56,909 nucleotides of DNA from Minisyncoccota bacterium (GTDB lineage Bacteria; Patescibacteriota; Minisyncoccia; Phycocordibacterales; Phycocordibacteraceae). The translations under genes were made by a program, and so were the position numbers. The notes under the pieces were generated by a model. It saw only the letters and a list, made by a program, of their open reading frames with translations. It did no database searches and was not told the origin of the DNA. The stretch spans positions 69,529 through 126,437 of the forward strand of contig JALHQL010000001.1 in the NCBI GenBank assembly GCA_022841985.1. Direction: 5' to 3'. Below, one piece after another: positions 29,580 through 38,948 of this stretch (position 1 is the first letter of the stretch; each line of letters opens with the position of its first letter).

Positions 29580-31559
29580 ATGTCCGCGGACACCCTCTAC
29601 GAAGGCCCTATTACGATGACTCGAAAAGGTTTCGGGTTTTTCGCCATGCCTGCGGAGACGCTCGTCGCCGGGGGCACTGCGACGAAAGAAAAGGAGGACC
29701 TACTTATCCCACCCGAATGGACGAACCATGCGCTTTCGGGCGACATCGTGAAAGTAGCCCTCGCTGGCACTTATCGCGACCCTTCAGGACGGATGCCTGC
29801 ACGCGAGGCTGGCAAGGTAGTCGGAATAGTCTCACGAGCTCGAGAAACTTTTGTCGGATCATTTGTGGAAGAAGGCGATAAGACACTTCTTATTCCCGAC
29901 TACAAGAAGATGCACGTACCCGTCGAAGTGCGCGATACGAAAGGAGCTCCGCTCGGTTTCAAAGTACTTGTTCGTATTAAAGGATGGGACGAGGGCTCAT
30001 TACATCCCTGGGGAGTCGTCGAAGACATCATTGGCAAAGTAGGCGTACACGAGACCGAAATGCGCGCCTTAGCGCTCGGACAAGGCTTCTCAAGCGATTT
30101 CCCTCCCGGCGTCGTTGCAGACGCGGAGCAGCTTGAAAAAAATGGTGCCGCGATACTCGCCGAAGAAGCCGCAAATCCGAAGCGCCGTGATTTCAGAAAC
30201 GTCGCGACATGTACCATCGACCCTTTTGACGCAAAGGACTTTGACGATGCTCTCTCGGTACGACGAATCGATACTGAAACCATAGAAGTTGGTGTCCATA
30301 TCGCTGACGTATCCTATTTCGTGAAGCCAGGAACAGGACTCGACAAAGAGGCGGTAGAACGTGCAACAAGTGTGTATCTCGTCGATCGAACTATCCCCAT
30401 GCTTCCTGAAGTTCTGTCAAACGATCTCTGCTCACTTAAACCGGACGAAGATCGGCTCGCGGTTTCTGCAGTCTTCACTCTTGACCGCGATGCAAATGTA
30501 AAAGATGCGTGGTTTGGCGAAACGGTCATTCACTCGAATAAACGCTTTACCTATGAAAATGCTCAAGAGGTGCTTGATGCGGGCAAAGGCGTTATGCATG
30601 AAGAGCTCTCGCTCCTCCTCGACCTATCAAAGAAGATCCGTGCACGCCGCCAAGCCAAGGGCGCTATTGAATTCGATACCGCTGAAGTAAAGGTGGAGCT
30701 CAATGCTGAAGGAAAACCAATCGCTATCCGTCTAAAGGAACGCAAGGCAACGAATCTCCTCATTGAGGACTTCATGTTGCTCGCAAATGAGGCGGTAGCC
30801 AAACATCTTTCGAAGCTCACGAAAAACGGTGGCCCACACTTCTATTCGCTCTACCGCATCCACGACGCACCAGATACTGATCGCATTGAGAATCTCGCGA
30901 ATCTCCTCCGCATCATGGGTTACCATTTGAAAACATCCGGCGCAGGAAACGTTACCGGTGCAGAATTAAATAAGCTTCTTGAATCGGTAAAAGGGAAACC
31001 GGAAGAGTATTTGGTAAAGACAGCCGCCCTACGTTCTATGAGCAAGGCAGTCTATTCAACGCGCAATATCGGACACTTCGGGCTCGCATTCGATTTTTAT
31101 ACTCACTTCACATCGCCGATTCGGCGGTATCCTGACCTTGTCGTACACCGCCTTATTAAGGCTCACGCGGATGGCGACCCAATCACTGCGCAAGAGATGC
31201 AGACATTTGATCAACTAGCACTCCATGCTTCCGAACGCGAAGTTGCGGCCGCAAGCGCCGAACGCGATTCAATCAAAATGAAGCAGGTTGAGTTCCTTGC
31301 CGAACGCGTCGGCGAAATCTTCGACGCGGTTATCTCAGGAGTCACTGAGCGCGGACTCTACGTCGAAGAGCAGACGACACACACCGACGGCATGATCCGC
31401 ATCAAAGACGTGGGTGATGATTATTTTGAATACGATGAGAAGAACTACCAACTCCTCGGCCGTCGCACCCGCAAATCTTTCCGTCTCGGCGATCCAATCA
31501 AGGTTAAACTCGCTGCCGTGCGCACCGCCGAGAAAGAACTTGATTTCGTACCGGCATAA
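29580..31559 (+). CDS. rnr: Ribonuclease R (RNB-family 3'-5' exoribonuclease)
   Basis: 659 aa. Order: cold-shock/OB domain (GFGFFAMPAE...), second CSD, RNB catalytic domain with CTIDPFDAKDFDDALS (the Asp cluster that binds Mg) and HFTSPIRRYPDLVVHR, then a C-terminal S1 domain (GVTERGLYVEEQTTHTDGMI). The N-terminal helix-turn-helix and the Lys-rich tail of E. coli RNase R are missing, so this is a compact form. TAGAGT ends 7 nt before the ATG. A perfect terminator follows the stop directly. Confidence 0.95.
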   Translation: MSADTLYEGPITMTRKGFGFFAMPAETLVAGGTATKEKEDLLIPPEWTNHALSGDIVKVALAGTYRDPSGRMPAREAGKVVGIVSRARETFVGSFVEEGDKTLLIPDYKKMHVPVEVRDTKGAPLGFKVLVRIKGWDEGSLHPWGVVEDIIGKVGVHETEMRALALGQGFSSDFPPGVVADAEQLEKNGAAILAEEAANPKRRDFRNVATCTIDPFDAKDFDDALSVRRIDTETIEVGVHIADVSYFVKPGTGLDKEAVERATSVYLVDRTIPMLPEVLSNDLCSLKPDEDRLAVSAVFTLDRDANVKDAWFGETVIHSNKRFTYENAQEVLDAGKGVMHEELSLLLDLSKKIRARRQAKGAIEFDTAEVKVELNAEGKPIAIRLKERKATNLLIEDFMLLANEAVAKHLSKLTKNGGPHFYSLYRIHDAPDTDRIENLANLLRIMGYHLKTSGAGNVTGAELNKLLESVKGKPEEYLVKTAALRSMSKAVYSTRNIGHFGLAFDFYTHFTSPIRRYPDLVVHRLIKAHADGDPITAQEMQTFDQLALHASEREVAAASAERDSIKMKQVEFLAERVGEIFDAVISGVTERGLYVEEQTTHTDGMIRIKDVGDDYFEYDEKNYQLLGRRTRKSFRLGDPIKVKLAAVRTAEKELDFVPA

Positions 31560-31589
31560 CTAAAAACCCGGCATGAGCCGGGTTTTTAG
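31560..31589. terminator. Bidirectional terminator
   Basis: Perfect 13-bp stem CTAAAAACCCGGC / GCCGGGTTTTTAG with an ATGA loop, filling exactly the gap between rnr (+) and the minus-strand gene that ends at 31590. Confidence 0.95.
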
Positions 31590-31787
31590 TTATGCCTCGT
31601 TTCGTAAATTTCTTAAACGTTCTGTTTCCTCATGAGCCGCTTCTTCTTCAGGGGTGAGCTTGATATGTCCTCCTTGTTTCAAGGCTTCGATCTGAGCCAA
31701 AGCTTCCTCGCGCTCCGCATCGTTCATTTTTGGTAAATCTCCAACTGGCGATGTTTCCGGCTTTCTGCCAAAAAAATTTTCAAACAT
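31590..31787 (-). CDS. Small acidic hypothetical protein
   Basis: 65 aa, beginning MFENFFGRKPETSPVGDL, mainly helical and Glu-rich (LTPEEEAAHEETERLRNLRNEA). No family is recognised. TATACT ends 6 nt before the ATG, which fixes the start against a 21-codon longer frame that crosses a terminator. Confidence 0.7.
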   Translation of the reverse strand: MFENFFGRKPETSPVGDLPKMNDAEREEALAQIEALKQGGHIKLTPEEEAAHEETERLRNLRNEA

Positions 31788-31818
31788 GAAGAAAGTATAG
31801 CATGCGCACAAACAAATG

Positions 31819-31844
31819 CGCGGCAAGGCTAAGGCCTTGCCGCG
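31819..31844. terminator. Hairpin terminator
   Basis: Perfect 10-bp stem CGCGGCAAGG / CCTTGCCGCG. On the minus strand it is followed by CATTTGTTTG, serving the gene that ends at 31851. Confidence 0.75.
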
Positions 31845-31850
31845 ACACAT

Positions 31851-32144
31851 TCAAAACGGTGTACCGATAACACGCCCATCAAGACAATCTTCGGGATATG
31901 CCGCATTCGGCACATCCAATTGTATGCCGCTCCCTTTAATTTTAAAAAGGTCGCCAACGCAAACCCAACACCATCCTTGTTTCCACCCCTCCCTCTTGCC
32001 TGATCTCTCCATCCAAAAACGATGAACGTGCAGGCAATAACTATGCGTCGATTCCGGCTCCAGATTTTCAAGACGCACTAAGACACCTTTCTGTAAAACC
32101 GGACCCCGCATACGCAAGAGAAACCACGAGAGCCAATGCAGCAT
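31851..32144 (-). CDS. Hypothetical 97-aa protein, SD-led
   Basis: Start supported by AAAGGAG with 7 nt to the ATG. The N-terminus is hydrophobic and aromatic (MLHWLSWFLL) and the rest is Trp-, Cys- and His-containing without a known domain. It belongs to the class of short SD-led hypotheticals with its own terminator. Not recognised. Confidence 0.6.
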   Translation of the reverse strand: MLHWLSWFLLRMRGPVLQKGVLVRLENLEPESTHSYCLHVHRFWMERSGKREGWKQGWCWVCVGDLFKIKGSGIQLDVPNAAYPEDCLDGRVIGTPF

Positions 32145-32266
32145 GAGTAACTCCTTTCTTCAATCGGAACATGACTGAATGACTTTTCTACGAAATTGTT
32201 TCAGGAACAAACGACATGTACCACACCCTTTTTTAGTTTTCCGCACTGACTATGCAACAACAACTT

Positions 32267-34489
32267 CTATTTTGCAACAGCGACCGCCTCATCGAATTTA
32301 ACTGAAAGAAGCTTGGAGACACCATCGCCACCCATCGTAACGCCGTAGAGTGTGTTCGCGCGGCTCATGGTCTCGCGATTATGAGTGATGACGATGAGCT
32401 GCGACCTCTTCGCGAGATTCTCGATCATGTCGCCGTAGCGGCGACTATTTGCTTCATCGAGCGCCGCATCAGTCTCATCGAGTATGAGGAACGGCGGAGG
32501 GTTCACCTGACTCATCGCAAATATGAGTGCGATCGACGTGAGTGCGCGCTCGCCGCCCGAGAGCTGCATGAGCGAGCGCACCTTCTTCTTCGGAAGATTA
32601 ACGACAATCTCGATACCTAATCTTTCTTTCTCTTTCGGCGACTCATCGGTTTTCTCTTCACCATATTCGGCATCACTCATTTCAGTTTCCTCCGCTTCCT
32701 CGAGCGCGAGTCGCGCGCTGCCACCGCCGAACATGAGAGCGAAATATTCGCTAAAAGATGCATTCACCTTTGCAAGACCTTCAGAGAAATACTTTGCGAG
32801 TTCAGTATCTAAATCATTGATGAGCGCGCGTAGTCCTGTTGCCGACTTCGCAAGATCCTCAAGCTCAGTAGCAAGAAATGCCTCTCGCTCGGAAATTTCT
32901 TTATGCTCCTGTCGAATATCTTCGCCCGTGCCGCCAGCTTCTTCCAGGCGGATCTTGGTGCGCTCCAGAACACGTTTGCGCGCATCCTGTGCATGACGTT
33001 CTTCATCTGGCAATTGCGCTAGGGGCGAGTAAGAAACTGCTGCGGCACCACCAAGAGCAAGCATCTCGCCCTTCTCGCGTTCAAGTGCTTCAGAAAGAAG
33101 ATTGAGTTCGTATTCACGCGCCTCGCTCTTCGCAACAGTACTTTCCTCATGTGCCTTTGCTTGTGCGAGATCAAGAATACGGCGACGCACCTCGCGACCC
33201 GTTTCATCGTGTGCAGTTAAAGCTTCCCGATTCCTTAAGAGCGCAGATTTTGCTCGTTCAAGCTCTTCAGAAAGGTTCGCTTCTTTTGCAAGAAGTTCTG
33301 TTTGTTCATTGCGCAGCGTATACGCGGTGCGTTCCTCCTCAGCAAGAAAATCGTCGGTTGGCGCGACAAACCGATGCACAAATGCAGTAACCGCTTTACG
33401 CAGTGCGGAAAATGCAGCGACAATGGCATCCGGAGTCTTAGCTTCTTCTGCCTGTTTTTCGATTTCCCTTGCGAGTTCAATGAGATCTCCGCGCGGAATC
33501 TTCGCATACGGTTCGCGCGCGGCCCGGGTACTGTGCTCGGTAACAGACGCAAGCGCTCCTTCAACACGACCAATATTGCGTGCGAGAAGCTCTCTCTCAC
33601 CGTTTATACGTTCGATGTCACGCTCCGTCTTACGTACGATACCAAGATACTTCACACCCTCGGTGTCGGATGTTGCACGTTCTTCTATAGCCGAAAGCTC
33701 GGCGGACGTCGTCGCACACTTTTCTGTAGCATCCCGTTTCTCTCCGGCAATTTTTACTTTTTCGTGCGCCAAAAATGCATCTTCGATTGCGAAATATGTC
33801 TGTGCAAGACCGACAAGTTCCGTACGGAGTGAGTCGGCGCGTTCGAGTTTCTTTACCTGATTCTCAAGAAAACGTACGTGCGGTGCGAGCTCCCGGCGCA
33901 ACGAATTAACCTGGCTGATATTCTCTTCGGTCTTCACGAGCTTCTTCTCGGCTTCTTGCTTCTTGAATTCATAGATCTTGAGCCCAAGCGCATCCTCGAG
34001 CATCGCACGACGATCGCGGGGCGACGCGAGCAATATTCGGTCCGCCTCCCCTTGAGAAATAATGTGGTGGCCCGTCTCGCCGATGTTTGCGCCCGCAAGG
34101 AGCTCCTCGATGTCACGCAGGCGTACCTTCGAGCCATTGATGGAGTATTCGCTCGTTCCGTCGCGCAACACTACCCGTTCAATCACCACCTCGTCAAAGT
34201 CGATCTTAAATGGTCGATACGCGCCTTTTGGCCGATTATCAAAAACAATCGCGACCGCTGCACGATTCGCACGCGGAGAGGAATGTGAGCCATTAAAAAT
34301 AAGATCCTCCGCGCGTTTGCCACGCATACTCTTCATCGATTGTTCACCGAGCGCAAAACGGAACGCCTCGGCAACATTACTTTTGCCTGAACCATTCGGA
34401 CCGACAATAGCTGTCGTGGAACTCAAAAAGTCCAAGACGGTCTTCTTGGCGAATGACTTAAATCCGACGACTTCCAATCGCTTGAGCAT
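32267..34489 (-). CDS. smc: Short SMC-family chromosome segregation ATPase
   Basis: 740 aa against about 1150-1200 for usual bacterial SMC. The N-terminal head has GFKSFAKKT and Walker A GPNGSGKSN. Coiled coil runs either side of a central segment around residues 330-370. The C-terminal head has QLSGGERALTSIALIFAM and Walker B FLILDETDAALDEAN. A normal hinge (Gly-rich, ~150 aa) is not evident. The start at MLKRLEVVGFKSF follows TACAAT at 9 nt. It lies downstream of rnc, as is common in bacteria. Confidence 0.9.
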   Translation of the reverse strand: MLKRLEVVGFKSFAKKTVLDFLSSTTAIVGPNGSGKSNVAEAFRFALGEQSMKSMRGKRAEDLIFNGSHSSPRANRAAVAIVFDNRPKGAYRPFKIDFDEVVIERVVLRDGTSEYSINGSKVRLRDIEELLAGANIGETGHHIISQGEADRILLASPRDRRAMLEDALGLKIYEFKKQEAEKKLVKTEENISQVNSLRRELAPHVRFLENQVKKLERADSLRTELVGLAQTYFAIEDAFLAHEKVKIAGEKRDATEKCATTSAELSAIEERATSDTEGVKYLGIVRKTERDIERINGERELLARNIGRVEGALASVTEHSTRAAREPYAKIPRGDLIELAREIEKQAEEAKTPDAIVAAFSALRKAVTAFVHRFVAPTDDFLAEEERTAYTLRNEQTELLAKEANLSEELERAKSALLRNREALTAHDETGREVRRRILDLAQAKAHEESTVAKSEAREYELNLLSEALEREKGEMLALGGAAAVSYSPLAQLPDEERHAQDARKRVLERTKIRLEEAGGTGEDIRQEHKEISEREAFLATELEDLAKSATGLRALINDLDTELAKYFSEGLAKVNASFSEYFALMFGGGSARLALEEAEETEMSDAEYGEEKTDESPKEKERLGIEIVVNLPKKKVRSLMQLSGGERALTSIALIFAMSQVNPPPFLILDETDAALDEANSRRYGDMIENLAKRSQLIVITHNRETMSRANTLYGVTMGGDGVSKLLSVKFDEAVAVAK

Positions 34490-34521
34490 TGCCAGGCTAT
34501 TGTAACAAATAGAAAAACTGA

Positions 34522-35214
34522 TTAGGACCACTTCATCGCCCTCAGTCCTGCCTCTGCAGCTGATTGCTCTGCCTCCTGCTTGCTCTGTCCTTCGCCACGG
34601 GCAATCTCCTCATCAGCAATAAAAACGCCGATGGTAAAACGCTTGTTGTGGTCGGGGCCGACTTCAGAGAGCGTTTCATACGCTGGAGTGGTTCCCTTCT
34701 TCTCCTGCGCGATTTCCTGGAAGCGGCTCTTCGCATCTTGATAGGAGCGTTTCGAAATGACCTCGTCGATTTTATGGTAAAGATTTTTTGCGATAAATGC
34801 CTCGGCATTTTTATAGCCCGAGTCGAGATAAATCGCACCGATGATTGCCTCGAGCGCATCCGCACGTATGACCTCACGTGCGCGACCAGTGTCTTTCGAC
34901 TCGCCTTTTGAGAGCAAAAGAAAATCATTGACGCCAAGCGCCTGCGCAGTCGCAGCGAGCGAGACCGTGTTTACCAAAGCGGCGCGGTAACTTGTGAGCT
35001 CACCTTCGGGAGTCGTTGGAAATTTCTTAAATAGGAAGTCGGTCACTGCAAGTTCAAGGACCGCATCACCGAGAAATTCGAGGCGCTCATTATGACTACC
35101 GGCATATTCGCGATGTTCATTTAGGTAGGAACGATGCGTTAGAGCCTCGATAAGGAGGCTAGGGTTACTGAATGAGAGACCGAGTCGCTCTGCAAATGAA
35201 GAAAAATCTGGCAT
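34522..35214 (-). CDS. rnc: Ribonuclease III
   Basis: 230 aa. The signature HNERLEFLGDAVLELAVTD, the second acidic site DALEAIIGAIYLDSG and a C-terminal dsRNA-binding domain (from DAKSRFQEIAQEKKG to EQSAAEAGLRAM) are complete. It processes rRNA precursors and long double-stranded RNA; the long perfect hairpins noted in this window would be possible substrates (inference). It is followed 33 bp later by smc. Confidence 0.96.
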   Translation of the reverse strand: MPDFSSFAERLGLSFSNPSLLIEALTHRSYLNEHREYAGSHNERLEFLGDAVLELAVTDFLFKKFPTTPEGELTSYRAALVNTVSLAATAQALGVNDFLLLSKGESKDTGRAREVIRADALEAIIGAIYLDSGYKNAEAFIAKNLYHKIDEVISKRSYQDAKSRFQEIAQEKKGTTPAYETLSEVGPDHNKRFTIGVFIADEEIARGEGQSKQEAEQSAAEAGLRAMKWS

Positions 35215-35262
35215 GCAAGACAGTATGCGGTAGGAGATACGAAAAGAAAAGCCTTAGCGTTT

Positions 35263-36162
35263 CTACGCTTTAGTACCTGCCCGATCCAATAATTTCTGAA
35301 CAGCGGCCGTAACAATCGGTAACATATCGTCATAAAAGTTTAGATCGATGATGTCCTGAAGACGGAACCATTTTGCATCATCTAGGCCGCCGCTTTTTTT
35401 CAGTACGAGCGGCTCAAACTCAGACGAGGCAAGGAAGAACCATACATGCTTGCGCACTTTTCCTTTCTCCGGATGTGAAGCGACGTACTCATTCTCTCCG
35501 ATTTGATTCCCCACTTTTGCGTCAAGACCAAGCTCTTCTTTTATTACGCGCGCCACACCCACTTCTGGCGATGAATCCTCTTCTATGTGCCCTTTCGAGA
35601 GCGTCCAACGTCCGAAAACATCGTGTACGAGCGCGAGATAGTACTGGCCGTTATGCTCGGCGTAGACGATAGCCCCACCCATTTTTTCTAAAGGCAGCTC
35701 CTCGCGTTTCATCTTCTTGCCTCCTTGTTCGTCTTTGCCCGGCTCGCCGAGCTCCTTGTAGACTGCGCCCAAAACGCCGTTTATAAACCGGCCAGAAGAG
35801 TCACCGCTAAAAGTCTTGGCGAGCTCGATAGCTTCATTAATGGCGACTTTCGCCGGCACCTGCGTACGATCAGCAAAGAGAAGCTCATAGAGCCCGAGAC
35901 GCAAGATATTGCGATCGACCGGAGCGATGCGTTCAAGCGGCCACTCGGGTGCGGCTTTCCCAATAACGAGATCGATATCCTCTTTCTTGGCAAGCACTCC
36001 AGTGAGAAGACGGTCCATAAACGACTGATCGACATCATTGCCTCCAAACTCCGTGACATTGCGTGCAAGAATTCCCGCAGCATCTTTCTCAGATGCGTGA
36101 GTCGTATCCCACTCGAAGAGTGTCTGAAGAACGATGGAGCGTGCTAGATGTCGGTTCGCCAT
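35263..36162 (-). CDS. nusB: NusB antitermination factor fused to a Nudix domain
   Basis: 299 aa. Residues 1-140 are NusB (ARSIVLQTLFEWD..., PLERIAPVDRNILRLGLYELLF, KVAINEAIELAKTFSGDSSGRFINGVLGAV). After a Lys-rich linker, residues about 155-295 are a Nudix domain like those of Ap4A/NTP hydrolases (GGAIVYAEHNGQYYLALVHD, GRWTLSKGHIEE). The Nudix box is degenerate: the first conserved Glu is Ser, and the RE pair reads RV, although the later EE-LG is kept. Hydrolase activity is therefore doubtful. NusB normally binds boxA with S10 in rRNA antitermination. Confidence 0.92.
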   Translation of the reverse strand: MANRHLARSIVLQTLFEWDTTHASEKDAAGILARNVTEFGGNDVDQSFMDRLLTGVLAKKEDIDLVIGKAAPEWPLERIAPVDRNILRLGLYELLFADRTQVPAKVAINEAIELAKTFSGDSSGRFINGVLGAVYKELGEPGKDEQGGKKMKREELPLEKMGGAIVYAEHNGQYYLALVHDVFGRWTLSKGHIEEDSSPEVGVARVIKEELGLDAKVGNQIGENEYVASHPEKGKVRKHVWFFLASSEFEPLVLKKSGGLDDAKWFRLQDIIDLNFYDDMLPIVTAAVQKLLDRAGTKA

Positions 36163-36197
36163 GGAAAGAACTTAGAAGTTAGAGTAACAGACTGAAT

Positions 36198-36220
36198 CGG
36201 CCGCGCAAGAGCGCGGCCGT
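36198..36220. terminator. GC hairpin between rpmF and nusB
   Basis: Perfect 9-bp stem CGGCCGCGC / GCGCGGCCG with an AAGA loop, in the gap after rpmF on the minus strand. No U-run follows, so termination is uncertain. Confidence 0.4.
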
Positions 36221-36245
36221 AACAACTGTGAGTAGTATGAAAAGA

Positions 36246-36599
36246 TTACACTCCACCGCCGAAACCGCTACGCGCTTTCGGACGTCCGCCCGTCGCTACT
36301 TTCCCAGTAATTCCTTTTGAACTTTTTGCTTCCGCATTCGCATGCTCTGCATGTGCATGTTCATGAACATGCTCAACAGAAGCCGCAGTCGAAGGGCCTT
36401 TCACTTTCGGCGCATGCACACGCGCTGCACGAGGTGCCGCAATCTGCTTGCCGCGATACATACCCGTAGCTTCATCGAGACGATGTGGAAGACGAAGATT
36501 GCCGCTTTCCTTGTCCTTGATTACGTTACCCCCCACGAGCGCGTGGTGAGACCGGCGGTTATTAGTATGCCCCCTCGTATGACGCATTCGGATTGACAT
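36246..36599 (-). CDS. rpmF: 50S ribosomal protein bL32 with long tail
   Basis: The N-terminus MSIRMRHTRGHTNNRRSHHAL matches bL32. The remaining ~95 residues are an Ala/His/Lys-rich tail (for example VEHVHEHAHAEHANAE) ending in GFGGGV. At 117 aa it is twice the usual bL32 length. The zinc-binding Cys pairs of some bL32 are absent. The His-rich part could bind metal ions (inference). Confidence 0.85.
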   Translation of the reverse strand: MSIRMRHTRGHTNNRRSHHALVGGNVIKDKESGNLRLPHRLDEATGMYRGKQIAAPRAARVHAPKVKGPSTAASVEHVHEHAHAEHANAEAKSSKGITGKVATGGRPKARSGFGGGV

Positions 36600-36663
36600 G
36601 TGAAGTACGTTACCACGCGGCAGATAAAAAAGGAAGCTCTTGTATGAGTCTCCTGAGCGCTAT

Positions 36664-38040
36664 TTAAAACAAGGTAGCAACTGCCGCGATACCCGAAATA
36701 CCCATGACCACGATAGTGACCCACCCCACAAATGCAACAAACGGGCGATTGGCGTACTCTCCCATGAGGTGCCGACTGCTCGAGAGACGGACGACAAAGA
36801 ATAGGATGAACGGTGCGATGACACCATTTATGACTGCGGCATAGATAAGCCCGCGTATCGGATCGAGATGCATGAAGTTCGCGATGATGCCGAGCGTCAT
36901 CGCGACGATGATGACACCATAGAATGCTCGCGCTTGTTTCAATTTAAGATATAAACCGTGCTTCCACCCGAAACTCTCACTGATTGCGTACGCGGTCGAG
37001 CCCGCTAAGACTGGTACCGCTAAGAGCCCTGTTCCGACGATGCCGAGCGCAAAGAGAAGGAAGGCAAATTCTCCAAAGGGACGTAGCGCAAGAGCTGCCT
37101 GATCCGCAGTGATGATATCCGTGATGCCGTTCGAGTAGAGCGTTCCGGCAACTGCGGCGAAGATGAAGAACGCGATGAGATTAGAGAAGAACATCCCGCT
37201 CCATACGTCCGTACGCATCTTCTTCAAGATATGCGGATTCATCTGTGCGCGACGCTCTGCGATGGTCGTCTCCCCACGCAAGATACTCTCTTCGACTTCT
37301 TGTGAAGTTTGCCAGAAGAAGAGATAGGGAGAAATGGTCGTCCCAAGTATGGCGCAGATGAGAAAAATTTGGTCTTTGGAAAAGGTAAGCGAAGGGATAA
37401 ATGTGTGGCGGAGAACAGCACCCCAGTCGAGCCCTATGGAAAATGCGACAACGACGTACGAAAGAAGTGCGAACGTCAGATATTTCAGATATTTTGCATA
37501 CCGCGCATACGGAGTAAATATCTGAAGTATAAGACTGACCAGTGCAAAAAAGATAACGAACATTTCTAGCCCGATACTCGGGAAAAGGAGCCGTGATGCC
37601 GCTGCCATCATGCCAAGATCGGCAGCGATATTGAACACGTTTGCAAAAAGGAGAAGTATCGTTACTGTGTGTAACGCACTTGGAGAATACTGATGACGAA
37701 TATTTGCTGCGAGACCCTGTCCCGAGACGAGTCCAATGCGAGCACACATCTCTTGCACCGTAGCCATGAAAGGATACGTGAAGAGCGAGAGCCAGATGAG
37801 TTGCAGACCATATTTGGCACCCGCCTGCGAATATGCGGCGATACCGGAAGGATCGTCGTCGGCCGCGCCAGTGGTGAGCCCGGGACCAAGCGTACCCCAA
37901 TATTCTTTCACGCGTTTGAACGGCTTCTTGCTGGCAAGAACTCTTTCTTCCTTCTCTATGAAAACAACTCCTTCCTCGAGAAGTTTCGCAGGCGCTTCAA
38001 ATAGCTCTTCGGCTTCTTCTTGAAATTTCTTCTTTTCCAT
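36664..38040 (-). CDS. Nramp-family divalent metal transporter
   Basis: 458 aa with about 11 membrane helices. After a charged N-terminal segment, helix 1 carries LGPGLTTGAADDDPSGIAAYSQ, in which DPSG replaces the DPGN of MntH; the same variant is found in Nramp-related transporters outside the Mn/Fe type. Helix 6 (FLICAILGTTISPYLFFWQTSQE) lacks the MPH motif of MntH, so the transported ion cannot be called. The frame opens 48 codons further upstream with Arg/Tyr-rich sequence that does not look like Nramp; the ATG at 38040 was chosen. Confidence 0.85.
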   Translation of the reverse strand: MEKKKFQEEAEELFEAPAKLLEEGVVFIEKEERVLASKKPFKRVKEYWGTLGPGLTTGAADDDPSGIAAYSQAGAKYGLQLIWLSLFTYPFMATVQEMCARIGLVSGQGLAANIRHQYSPSALHTVTILLLFANVFNIAADLGMMAAASRLLFPSIGLEMFVIFFALVSLILQIFTPYARYAKYLKYLTFALLSYVVVAFSIGLDWGAVLRHTFIPSLTFSKDQIFLICAILGTTISPYLFFWQTSQEVEESILRGETTIAERRAQMNPHILKKMRTDVWSGMFFSNLIAFFIFAAVAGTLYSNGITDIITADQAALALRPFGEFAFLLFALGIVGTGLLAVPVLAGSTAYAISESFGWKHGLYLKLKQARAFYGVIIVAMTLGIIANFMHLDPIRGLIYAAVINGVIAPFILFFVVRLSSSRHLMGEYANRPFVAFVGWVTIVVMGISGIAAVATLF

Positions 38041-38093
38041 ATCTATTCTTTCATCATACCTGCTTCGCCCATAAACCAGAACGTACTCATCCC

Positions 38094-38948
38094 TCAATGG
38101 GTACGAATAAAAGTTCCTTCGTGCAATTCTCGAAACGCCTCTCGCAACTCTTCGTCGGTATTCATCACGATAGGGCCATGCCATGCAATCGGCTCATTGA
38201 GCGGCAGACCGCTGATGAGCAGGAAGCGCGCACCCGAGACGGGTGCGCGCAAATTAAGCACGTCGCCATCGCGATCAAAAAGCAGGATAGTACCTGGCGC
38301 ATAGTACGTTGGTTCGCTAGCATCCACCGCAAGCGCACCCTCGACAACATATGCAAACGCGGTATGCCCAGCAACTATCGGAATTGAAACTGAGCCGTTT
38401 GCGTCAAGTGACACATCTGCATAGAGAGGATTGCCGGCAATCGACTTAAGCGGACCTACGACACCGGAAATCTCTCCTGAAATAATGCGCACCCTTGCAA
38501 AATTCCCGAGTGAGATTTTGGGGACTGTCGTTCCTTTAAGATCTTGGTAACGCGGTGGCGCCATCTTGTCTTTCTTTGGTAGATTTACCCAGAGTTGGAA
38601 ACCGCGAATGCCATGTGCACTCGCAGGCATCTCCTCGTGAATAATGCCGCTCCCAGCCGTCATCCATTGAATGGCCCCATTCTCAATTACCCCTTCATTC
38701 CCGAGACTGTCTTTGTGGCGTACTGCCCCATCAAGAATATACGTGACAGTCTCCATGCCACGATGGGGATGCCATGGAAATCCGGCAAGATAGTGCTCAG
38801 GAACGTTCGAACTAAAATCATCAAACAGAAGAAACGGATCGAATTGCGACATTTCAATATTCGAAAATCCCCGCTTCAAACGCACACCCGCACCTTCGAG
38901 AACATCTTTCGCTTTAAAGGTGGCGACGAGCTGACGCGGAGTGTTCAT
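38094..38948 (-). CDS. Pirin-family cupin protein
   Basis: 284 aa, two cupin domains. The metal site is seen as HPHRGMETVTY (two His) and GSGIIHEEMP (His and Glu), matching the four ligands of pirin/YhhW. Some members are quercetin 2,3-dioxygenases, others are regulators, and the role here is unknown. The ATG overlaps the TGA of the ABC-F gene (ATGA), so the two are translationally coupled. Confidence 0.93.
   Translation of the reverse strand: MNTPRQLVATFKAKDVLEGAGVRLKRGFSNIEMSQFDPFLLFDDFSSNVPEHYLAGFPWHPHRGMETVTYILDGAVRHKDSLGNEGVIENGAIQWMTAGSGIIHEEMPASAHGIRGFQLWVNLPKKDKMAPPRYQDLKGTTVPKISLGNFARVRIISGEISGVVGPLKSIAGNPLYADVSLDANGSVSIPIVAGHTAFAYVVEGALAVDASEPTYYAPGTILLFDRDGDVLNLRAPVSGARFLLISGLPLNEPIAWHGPIVMNTDEELREAFRELHEGTFIRTH

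Noticed and set aside
33102-33860. 252-aa Ser/Arg-rich frame antisense to smc
   Set aside because: Ser/Arg/Ala bias mirrors the Glu/Ala/Arg codons of the SMC coiled coil on the other strand.
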